Part shown: in pieces, positions 57,402-64,000 of the stretch
Numbering within the stretch: position 1 is the stretch's first letter
Layout of the letters: each line of letters begins with the position of its first letter
From: SVTX01 sp045659745
GTDB lineage: Bacteria > Bacillota > Clostridia > Oscillospirales > CAG-272
Direction of reading: 5' to 3'
Length of the DNA: 64,000 nucleotides
Assembly: GCA_045659745.1 (NCBI GenBank)
Contig: JAZRCL010000089.1
Location: 1 to 64,000, forward strand
Translations under genes and position numbers: made by a program
The notes under the pieces: model-generated
Databases searched by the model: none
What the model saw: only the letters and a program-made list of their open reading frames with translations
Told to the model about the DNA's origin: nothing

Positions 57402-58576
57402 TAGATTATTCCAAGGTGCTTAACAGTGTGGTTAGTCAGGATATAAAGCCGTCCGGAATACGGAAATATTTTGACATTGCCGAGAGCATGGAGGGGGTAA
57501 TATCCCTTGGTGTCGGCGAGCCTGATTTTCCCACGCCGTGGCATATAAAGAGCGCGGGCATACAGTCGCTTGAGCAGAGTAAGACCAAATATACTGCCAA
57601 TGCGGGACTTGTAGCATTGCGCTGTGAAGTAAGCAAATTCTTTTTGAGAAAATACGGAGTTGAGTACGAGCCCAAGAGCGAGATACTTATAACTGTAGGA
57701 GGCAGCGAGGGAATTGACAATGCTATACGCGCCATAGTTTCGCGCGGTGACGAGGTCATTATTCCTCAGCCAAGCTTTGTTTGCTACGAGCCGCTTGTCA
57801 GACTTGCGGGAGGTATTCCTGTAATTATTGACCTTAAGGCGGAAAATGAGTTCAGACTCATGGCTGACGAGCTTCGCGAAAAAATAACGGACAAGACTAA
57901 AATGCTCATTTTTCCGTATCCGTGTAATCCTACGGGAGCGATTATGGAAAGAGCAGACCTTGAGGCTATTGCGGACGTTCTTCGAGAGACAAATATCTGC
58001 GTGCTTTCCGACGAGATATATTCCGAGCTTACATACGGAGAGAACACCCACGTGTCCTTTGCGTCAATAGACGGAATGAAAGAGCGCACCATAGTTATAA
58101 ACGGATTTTCCAAGACCTATTCCATGACGGGGTGGAGACTTGGATACGTCTGCGCGCCTGCTCCCATAATTCAGCAGATAACAAAGATACATCAGTTTGC
58201 TATAATGAGCGCGCCCACTACGGCGCAGTACGCAGCTATCGAGGCGCTAAAAAACGGCGATGCTGACATTGAGAGAATGAAGGCGGAGTATGACGTTCGC
58301 CGTCGTATAATGGTGAACGGATTTCGAAAGCTCGGTATGGATTGCTTTGAGCCCAAGGGCGCATTCTATACCTTCCCATCCATAAAAATATCGGGACTTT
58401 CAAGCGATGAATTTTGCGAGAAATTGCTTTATTCACAAAAGGTTGCCGTTGTTCCGGGAAGCGCGTTTGGCGCGTCTGGCGAGGGCTTTATCAGAGCGTC
58501 CTATTGCTACTCAACCGACCATATCAAAGAGGCTATTGACAGAATAGGGAAATTTCTTAAAGAAATAAAATCATAG
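57398..58576 (+). CDS. PLP-dependent class I/II aminotransferase
   Basis: The 392-residue fold type I aminotransferase has GVGEPDFPTP, YTANAGLVALRCEVS, YPCNPTGAIMERADLEAI, the DEIYSEL segment and the PLP lysine in INGFSKTYSMTGWRLGY. The C-terminal arginine is in GEGFIRASYCYS. It belongs to the aspartate/aromatic aminotransferase-like group; the amino acid used is unknown. It is co-translated with the upstream Lrp-type regulator (ATGA overlap). Confidence 0.92.
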   Translation: MIDYSKVLNSVVSQDIKPSGIRKYFDIAESMEGVISLGVGEPDFPTPWHIKSAGIQSLEQSKTKYTANAGLVALRCEVSKFFLRKYGVEYEPKSEILITVGGSEGIDNAIRAIVSRGDEVIIPQPSFVCYEPLVRLAGGIPVIIDLKAENEFRLMADELREKITDKTKMLIFPYPCNPTGAIMERADLEAIADVLRETNICVLSDEIYSELTYGENTHVSFASIDGMKERTIVINGFSKTYSMTGWRLGYVCAPAPIIQQITKIHQFAIMSAPTTAQYAAIEALKNGDADIERMKAEYDVRRRIMVNGFRKLGMDCFEPKGAFYTFPSIKISGLSSDEFCEKLLYSQKVAVVPGSAFGASGEGFIRASYCYSTDHIKEAIDRIGKFLKEIKS

Positions 58577-58586
58577 GGGATATATT

Positions 58587-59372
58587 TTGGATAAAAATCA
58601 ACTTAAACTACGCAGAAAACTGAATATATTTTTTGCCGTAAGTATGGCTTTTCTGTACTGCGTGTATTGCTTTGCGTTGGTACCTCTCGGCAATATTCTT
58701 GCAAATAATATTCAGTATATGGATACTGTCTTGCCTACTGTGGTAGAGTATATTTACGATTTAGTTGAAATAGTCGCAATATCACTTGCGTATGCTGTGT
58801 CCATCTACTCAATATACAGATATGGCGTTGGCAGAATAGGCATACCCGCTATAATTTTTTCACTTGTGACACTGTTCAAGTATGTAATAAACGTGCTTAT
58901 GACGTGGCTTGATAACGGATTTGAAATTAAGGTCTGGAGCGATATTCGAAGCATTCTGGTTCCTATGTTTTTCGAGCTTTTGCAGTACTTCGTGGTTATT
59001 CTTATAGCATATAGAATATTGTCAGCTTACCTTGATCTTGTTGATAAAAAACGCAAGGCGGACAGAAAGCTTGGAAACAAGCCGATCACAGATGGAATAT
59101 ATCCGCTCAGATCATTTATTGATCTGGGAAATCCTATGATCAAGGGCGCGTTCTGGGCAGGAGTTATCGTCGCTGCAACCAAGGTAGCTCAAAGAATATT
59201 TTACGATATACTGTACACGATAATGTACGGTATACCTCAGCTCTCGGAGATACCCGGTATGATAATTTATTATTCGTCGGATATTCTTTGCGGAGTGGCG
59301 TGTTATTTTGCAGTTATCTGGCTGTTGATGCTGTTTTTAGAGAAAAAGCTCAAGCGCGAGCTTTACGAGTAA
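58587..59372 (+). CDS. Six-segment membrane protein, unknown
   Basis: The 261-residue protein starts at TTG 58587 with an aggggat SD. Hydrophobic segments lie near residues 13-35, 52-75, 80-105, 120-150, 185-205 and 225-250, joined by a lysine-rich loop (VDKKRKADRKLGNKPI). No motif of a known family was seen. It is the third gene of the Lrp-aminotransferase unit (10 bases from the previous stop) and ends at a terminator. A role in amino acid uptake is only a guess from this setting. Confidence 0.65.
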   Translation: MDKNQLKLRRKLNIFFAVSMAFLYCVYCFALVPLGNILANNIQYMDTVLPTVVEYIYDLVEIVAISLAYAVSIYSIYRYGVGRIGIPAIIFSLVTLFKYVINVLMTWLDNGFEIKVWSDIRSILVPMFFELLQYFVVILIAYRILSAYLDLVDKKRKADRKLGNKPITDGIYPLRSFIDLGNPMIKGAFWAGVIVAATKVAQRIFYDILYTIMYGIPQLSEIPGMIIYYSSDILCGVACYFAVIWLLMLFLEKKLKRELYE

Positions 59373-59387
59373 AATTTAATAAAATTT

Positions 59388-59451
59388 ATCCGCACACCTG
59401 TGCTTTGTGACCGAAAAATCGGCGCGAGCGTGGGCGTGCGGATATTTTTTG
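59388..59451 (+). terminator. Terminator after the six-segment protein gene
   Basis: ATCCGCAC (59388-59395) pairs with GTGCGGAT (59436-59443), enclosing a CCGA-AAAA-TCGG hairpin, and a T run follows. Confidence 0.85.
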
Positions 59452-59480
59452 CAAAAACCTTGCAATATATAGTGGAATTT

Positions 59481-59533
59481 ATATATATTATTTCAATAAT
59501 TGCTTGACTTTGAAATAATATATATGTTATAAT
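59481..59533 (+). promoter_or_regulatory. pncB promoter inside a 16-bp palindrome
   Basis: The arms ATATATATTATTTCAA (59481-59496) and TTGAAATAATATATAT (59510-59525) are perfect complements. The promoter TTGACT (59504-59509) and TATAAT (59528-59533) has an 18-base spacer. The -35 box lies between the arms and the second arm fills the spacer, so a dimer bound here would block the promoter. Confidence 0.75.
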
Positions 59534-59606
59534 ATATATTGGCATTTTATCTTATAATGCCGAAGAATCACCATTTTGAATTTATTTTTAACGGGAGGAC
59601 GTTGGA

Positions 59607-61058
59607 ATGAAGGATATAAGCAGAAATCTTACAATGCTCTTTGATTTTTACGAGCTCACTATGGGTAACGGATATTTCAAGTGCGGATATGCGGATAAAA
59701 TAGTTTATTTTGATCTGTATTACAGAGACAACCCCGATAACGGCGGATATGCAGTTGCTGCAGGTCTTGAGCAGATCATAGAATATGTCAAGGACCTCAG
59801 ATTCGACGAGGACGATATAGCTTATCTTCGCTCCAAGGGTTGCTTTGACGAGGAATTTTTGAAATATCTCTCCGCCTTCAGATTCACGGGAGATATATGG
59901 GCAATACCCGAGGGAACTATCGTATTTCCCGGAGAACCTCTTATAACAGTAAGAGCGAGAGCAATAGAGGCTCAGTTTATAGAGACCTATCTGCTTCTAA
60001 TGATAAATCACCAGTCGCTTATCGCGACCAAGGCTGCAAGAATAACCCGTGCCGCAAAGGGAAGAATCGTCAGCGAATTTGGATCTAGACGAGCGCAGGG
60101 CGCAGATGCAGCGATACTTGGTGCTCGCGCGGCTTATATAGGCGGTTGTAATTCAACTGCGTGCGCTATATGTGACGAGGTTTACGGAGTTCCCGCAACG
60201 GGCACTATGGCTCACTCATGGGTGCAGATGTTTGACGACGAATACACTGCGTTCAAGACCTACTGCGAGATATATCCCAACAACGCCACACTTCTTATCG
60301 ACACCTACAACGTATTAAAATCGGGCATTCCGAATGCAATACGTGCCTTTAATGAGGTGTTAAAGCCTCTTGGTATAACCAAGTGCGGAGTAAGACTTGA
60401 CTCAGGAGATATTACGTATCTCACCAAGAAAATGAGAAAAATGCTTGACGACGCGGGCTGGACTGAGTGTAAGATCATAGTTTCCAACTCGCTTGACGAG
60501 TATATAATCCGCGAGCTTATCCGTCAGGGCGCGGCAGTTGACGGCTTTGGCGTCGGCGAGAGGCTTATAACGGCGAAGAGCCACCCCGTATTCGGTGCGG
60601 TGTATAAGCTCTGCGCTGTCGAGGATTCAGAGGGCAACGTCACCCCTAAGATAAAGATAAGCGAGAACGTAGGCAAGATAACCACGCCTCACTTCAAGAA
60701 GGTCTACAGACTTCGCGGACGTGACACGGGCAAGGCGGAGGCAGACCTTATATGCGTTTATGACGAGACGGTTGACGATACAAAGCCCATTGAGCTGTTT
60801 GACCCCGAGCACACGTGGAAGCGCAAGGTGCTTGAAAACTATACCGCAACCGAGCTTCTCGTTCCCATTTTCAAAAACGGAGAGCTTGTTTATAAGATGC
60901 CCACTCTCAAAGAGATAAGAGAGCATCACGAAAGAGAAATTGAGGGTATGTGGGATGAAGTGAAGAGATTTACCAATCCTCACAACTACTACGTTGACCT
61001 GTCCCAAAAGCTATGGGACATCAAGAATGACCTGCTTACAAAGAGCAGAAACAAATAA
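59607..61058 (+). CDS. pncB: Nicotinate phosphoribosyltransferase
   Basis: The 483-residue enzyme makes nicotinate mononucleotide from nicotinate, ATP and PRPP for NAD synthesis. Signs are TMLFDFYELTMGNGYFKCGY, VSEFGSRRAQGADA, GTMAHSWVQMF, the FGVGERLITAKSHPVFGAVYKL stretch and LDSGDITYL. It has its own promoter inside a 16-bp palindrome. ATG 59607 follows gggagga. NAD is probably made by the salvage route. Confidence 0.94.
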   Translation: MKDISRNLTMLFDFYELTMGNGYFKCGYADKIVYFDLYYRDNPDNGGYAVAAGLEQIIEYVKDLRFDEDDIAYLRSKGCFDEEFLKYLSAFRFTGDIWAIPEGTIVFPGEPLITVRARAIEAQFIETYLLLMINHQSLIATKAARITRAAKGRIVSEFGSRRAQGADAAILGARAAYIGGCNSTACAICDEVYGVPATGTMAHSWVQMFDDEYTAFKTYCEIYPNNATLLIDTYNVLKSGIPNAIRAFNEVLKPLGITKCGVRLDSGDITYLTKKMRKMLDDAGWTECKIIVSNSLDEYIIRELIRQGAAVDGFGVGERLITAKSHPVFGAVYKLCAVEDSEGNVTPKIKISENVGKITTPHFKKVYRLRGRDTGKAEADLICVYDETVDDTKPIELFDPEHTWKRKVLENYTATELLVPIFKNGELVYKMPTLKEIREHHEREIEGMWDEVKRFTNPHNYYVDLSQKLWDIKNDLLTKSRNK

Positions 61059-61079
61059 TTAACACCCAAGGAGGAAAAC

Positions 61080-62078
61080 ATGCCAAATATAGCAGTATTT
61101 TGGAATACGTTGTTTGAGGGCTTCAAGGACTACGTAATTTTCCCCATCATCAATATAGGCATTATCGATATCATAGACATACTTTTGCTTGCGGGTCTTC
61201 TGTATATGGTGTTCAAGTTTATAAGAGACAGACACGTCGGCAGAATAGCGCTCGGACTCGGAGCGGTTGTGCTCATTTATGTCATCAGTGATATATTCCA
61301 TATGGTTGCCATAGGCTCTATACTCAAGAATTTCTACGTGGTGGGTATTATGGTAGTTTGTATCATCTTCCAGCCCGAGCTTCGCGCGGTGCTTGAGGAG
61401 GTGGGCTCCACGTCCCTGAACATTCGAAAAATAAAGGGCAAGAAGGTTGATCAGAGTCCCGAGACACTTAAGGTGGTAGAGGAAATTTCCGCGGCGGCAT
61501 TTGAGCTTTCCGCAAGAGGAGACGGCGCTCTTATAGTTATTGAGCGTTCCAGCCGTTTGCGCTCCCAGATGACAGAGGGTGTTACTCTTGACGCGAAGGT
61601 ATCAAGACAGCTTCTGAGTAATATTTTCTTTAACAAGTCACCCTTGCATGACGGCGCGGTGATTATACGCGACAACAAGATAATTGCGGCATCTACAAAG
61701 TCCAAGAACATCTCTGAAAGTGACGATCCCCAGATGAGACGTCTCGGCACAAGACACAGAGCCGCGCTTCGCATAACCGAGGTCAGTGACGCCATTGTGG
61801 TTGTGGTATCCGAGGAGACGGGGACTATTTCCATTGCAAACAACAAAATACTCAAAAGAGGATATCAGGATATAGGCAAGAATGGTAAGCACAAGTCCAA
61901 CGATCTGCGTGACGACCTTTACACGCTTATGACGGGTAGCTCGGTAAATGAAGATGTATATATGGCCGTAAATTTTGACAAACTTAAGTTTGCGGGCGAT
62001 GATGATATTGAGATAATAAATACCGATAACATTGATACCGAAAATTCTGTGGAAAGTGAGGGCGGCGATTCTGTATGA
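61080..62078 (+). CDS. cdaA: Diadenylate cyclase CdaA
   Basis: The 332-residue protein has three N-terminal membrane segments and the DisA_N catalytic domain with SPLHDGAVIIRDN (DGA) and LGTRHRAALRITEV (RHR), both needed for c-di-AMP synthesis. A tail of about 50 residues with an acidic end (DDDIEIINTDNIDTENSVES) is longer than in many homologues. c-di-AMP controls potassium and cell wall balance. cdaR overlaps its stop. Confidence 0.95.
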   Translation: MPNIAVFWNTLFEGFKDYVIFPIINIGIIDIIDILLLAGLLYMVFKFIRDRHVGRIALGLGAVVLIYVISDIFHMVAIGSILKNFYVVGIMVVCIIFQPELRAVLEEVGSTSLNIRKIKGKKVDQSPETLKVVEEISAAAFELSARGDGALIVIERSSRLRSQMTEGVTLDAKVSRQLLSNIFFNKSPLHDGAVIIRDNKIIAASTKSKNISESDDPQMRRLGTRHRAALRITEVSDAIVVVVSEETGTISIANNKILKRGYQDIGKNGKHKSNDLRDDLYTLMTGSSVNEDVYMAVNFDKLKFAGDDDIEIINTDNIDTENSVESEGGDSV

Positions 62079-63115
62079 AGCAAGTGGATTTTCAAAAAGA
62101 GCGTGACGAAAAAGGGCGCGAATCCATAGTTATTGGAAGCCAGAGTAAGAGACGAATAGACCTTCTTCCCAGACTTTTGTGCTTGCTTTTTGCAATCACT
62201 ATATGGATATATTGTGTAAATATCAACGAGAGTGATGTCACTGCAACCTTTTCCGTAAAGCTTAACGTTGTGGGTGCGGAAAGCATGGACAACGGTATGT
62301 CGTTGTACTCAACCCTCAATGTGTCCGAGGTAAAGATAACCGTTCAGGGCACTAACAGAGATATAAACAAGTACAGCGCGTCGGATTATTCTGCGTATAT
62401 TGACGTAAGCCAGATAGACTCTGTGGGATGGTCAACGGTAAAGATAGTGACGACCGCCCCCGAGAGCTCAAGCCTTACGATTCTCAGCACGGATATTGAC
62501 GCAATTTCCGTCTATGCAGACGTTGCGGCAGAGACCACTGTCCCGCTTGAGATAAAAGAGGGAAGCATCACACATCCGCTCAACTATAAGATTTCATACA
62601 ATATTGAGGACGGAGTAAACGAAATAACCATTAAGGGTCCCAAGACTATGATAGACGAGATCTCAAGAGCAGAATATCTGCTTGAGGGAGAGTTTAACAA
62701 GAGTAAGCTGATTTCGGGCTTCTCGCTCAACTTCTATAACAAGAACGGTGAGCTTATAAGTGCGAATAACACAAGCGAGCTCTCGCCAAGCTCAATAAGC
62801 TACGATACCAGCAAGATGAAGATAAACGTATCTGTCACAGCTCCCGTGGTGCTTAAGATAAAGGCAGCGGGTAGTGTGCCCAATTATATTTACACTGTAG
62901 ATCCCGTCACTGCAAACGTTATTGGTGACCCCGAAATGCTCAATGCAATTTCGGATTACATAATTGATATGGGAGATGCGGGTGTAGGTGTGCATGAGGT
63001 CATCGTTACCGCTGAGCAGTTGGGTTATCCTGATGGAGTAAAGCTTGAGGCGGATAAGATTACTGTGACGGTGCATATAACCGAGAGCGCAGCTGCAGCT
63101 CAGCCTACAACGTAA
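62075..63115 (+). CDS. cdaR: CdaR/YbbR domain protein
   Basis: The 346-residue protein has one membrane segment near residues 30-48 (LPRLLCLLFAITIWIYC) and four YbbR repeats outside, each holding a VxVxG-type strand pattern (VKITVQGTNRDINKY, EITIKGPKTMIDEI, TANVIGDPEMLNAI). CdaR regulates CdaA. The ATG overlaps the cdaA stop (ATGA); the next gene overlaps its stop. glmM, which often follows, is not here. Confidence 0.9.
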   Translation: MKQVDFQKERDEKGRESIVIGSQSKRRIDLLPRLLCLLFAITIWIYCVNINESDVTATFSVKLNVVGAESMDNGMSLYSTLNVSEVKITVQGTNRDINKYSASDYSAYIDVSQIDSVGWSTVKIVTTAPESSSLTILSTDIDAISVYADVAAETTVPLEIKEGSITHPLNYKISYNIEDGVNEITIKGPKTMIDEISRAEYLLEGEFNKSKLISGFSLNFYNKNGELISANNTSELSPSSISYDTSKMKINVSVTAPVVLKIKAAGSVPNYIYTVDPVTANVIGDPEMLNAISDYIIDMGDAGVGVHEVIVTAEQLGYPDGVKLEADKITVTVHITESAAAAQPTT

Positions 63116-64000
63116 TGAATAGAGAAAAGTATATAATTGACGCTATATCAGTCTCGCCCGATATGGGCGAGACTGAGGCGCTGAATGCGGTCAAAAAAAG
63201 ACTTGATAAACTTGGCATTTCAAGCATGGAATATGAGCTGTCCATATTCAAAAAATCGGTTGACGCCAGAAAACGTCAGGACATAAGGCTTGTATATTCG
63301 GTTGCTGTGACGGCTGTTGAGGGCAAAAGACTTTCGCAAAAGGTAATTGACAAGCTCGGTGCACGAAAAATTCTCAATACTGAAATTGAATTTCGATATG
63401 GTGACCGAGAGATGTCCGCGCGCCCTATGGTCGTGGGAATGGGTCCTGCGGGAATGTTCTGCGCGCTAATTCTGGCGGAGCAGGGATATCGCCCTATAAT
63501 CATCGACCGAGGTGACTGTGTGACCGACCGAGTTTTAGCGGTTGACAGATTTTATTCTGACGGTAAGCTTGACACGGATTCAAATATTCAGTTTGGCGCG
63601 GGCGGTGCGGGAACCTTTTCTGACGGAAAGCTTCTCACGAGAATAAACGACGAAAAATGCTCCTACGTGCTTGACACGTTCAAAAAATTCGGTGCGCCCG
63701 AGGATATAACCCTCAAGGCAAAGCCTCATATCGGAACGGATATTTTGCGTGAGGTTGTGGATAACATTCTCAAGCGTATCGAGGAACTTGGCGGAGAGGT
63801 AATATACCGATGCAGAATGACGGATATTACCGAGTTGAGTGACGGTAATATAAAAGTGACTACCACCAAAGGAGATTTCCTTTGCGGTGACGTAGTTCTT
63901 GCTCTCGGCCATAGCGCTAGAGACACCTATAAAATGCTTATCGAAAAGAGCTTTGTAATATCTCCCAAACCCATTTCGGTGGGAGTAAGAATAGAGCATC
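63115..64000 (+). CDS. FAD-dependent oxidoreductase, 3' end beyond the window
   Basis: The frame runs from ATG 63115, overlapping the cdaR stop, to the window edge (295 codons) without a stop. The first 90 residues are a ferredoxin-like N-terminal domain of the YtfP/FAD-dehydrogenase type. The FAD motif is PMVVGMGPAGMFCALILAEQG, and GAGGAGTFSDGKLLTRI follows. A second part, with LALGHSARDTYKML and SPKPISVGVRIEH, is in place. Such proteins are found in many Clostridia; substrate unknown. It is the third gene of the cdaA unit. Confidence 0.85.
   Translation, partial: MNREKYIIDAISVSPDMGETEALNAVKKRLDKLGISSMEYELSIFKKSVDARKRQDIRLVYSVAVTAVEGKRLSQKVIDKLGARKILNTEIEFRYGDREMSARPMVVGMGPAGMFCALILAEQGYRPIIIDRGDCVTDRVLAVDRFYSDGKLDTDSNIQFGAGGAGTFSDGKLLTRINDEKCSYVLDTFKKFGAPEDITLKAKPHIGTDILREVVDNILKRIEELGGEVIYRCRMTDITELSDGNIKVTTTKGDFLCGDVVLALGHSARDTYKMLIEKSFVISPKPISVGVRIEH

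Overview
The window looks like the chromosome of an endospore-forming, anaerobic Clostridia-class Firmicute, probably an uncultured gut lineage. The evidence is: a sigma-K gene half, the sporulation genes yqfC, yqfD and ylbJ and a DacF-type carboxypeptidase; a large Bacillus/Clostridium-type SRP RNA in front of dnaX-ybaB-recR; a T-box on valS; and strong SD sequences and TTGACA/TATAAT promoters. I see no ribosomal RNA, CRISPR array, transposase or recombinase in the window. Species cannot be named from sequence reading alone.

Layout. 1-1436 appears to be the right end of an element that interrupts sigK. The sigma-K N-terminal half (minus strand, from 1759) stops making sense after about residue 112, the place where the B. 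subtilis and C. difficile skin elements sit. The element end carries a broken small gene, a 58-aa gene and a double helix-turn-helix regulator. 1900-9360 holds a TPP riboswitch with thiT, then trpS, a flavin reductase, an SH3 lipoprotein, polA and a PTS-type IIC membrane protein. 9360-12850 holds a structured repeat, SRP RNA and dnaX-ybaB-recR. 12900-17750 (minus) has a PadR/DUF1700/DUF4097 envelope module with a visible operator, then a membrane protein and topB. 17980-20510 is degV (fakB-like) plus a fakA-like kinase. 20560-27900 (minus) carries an iron alcohol dehydrogenase with a Rex-like operator, a HAD phosphatase, a DUF4349 lipoprotein, T-box-controlled valS and a high-molecular-weight rubredoxin.

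28900-29400 is a tRNA-Thr locus with one intact gene and two damaged copies, one split by short tandem palindromic units. 29400-36080 is ylbJ facing the yqfC-yqfD-phoH-ybeY-x-era-recO cluster. 36100-42310 has a palindrome-flanked orphan gene, the yajC pair, rimM-trmD and an O-antigen-ligase/DUF4330-like operon. 42540-51410 joins HPr, uvrC, rsmD-coaD and uvrB-uvrA. 51750-59370 has a PHP phosphatase, an HD/DUF5662-like fusion, dacF, pgi, a conserved P-loop orphan and an Lrp-aminotransferase operon. 59600-64000 is pncB, then cdaA-cdaR (c-di-AMP synthesis) and a flavoprotein cut by the window end.

Most genes are housekeeping: replication and repair (polA, dnaX, recR, recO, uvrABC, topB), translation (trpS, valS, era, ybeY, rimM, trmD, rsmD) and envelope or spore formation. 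The unusual content is the interrupted sigK, several readable regulatory sites (TPP riboswitch, T-box, PadR and Rex operators, the pncB palindrome, the dacF SD hairpin) and at least four families of intergenic palindromic or repeat elements.
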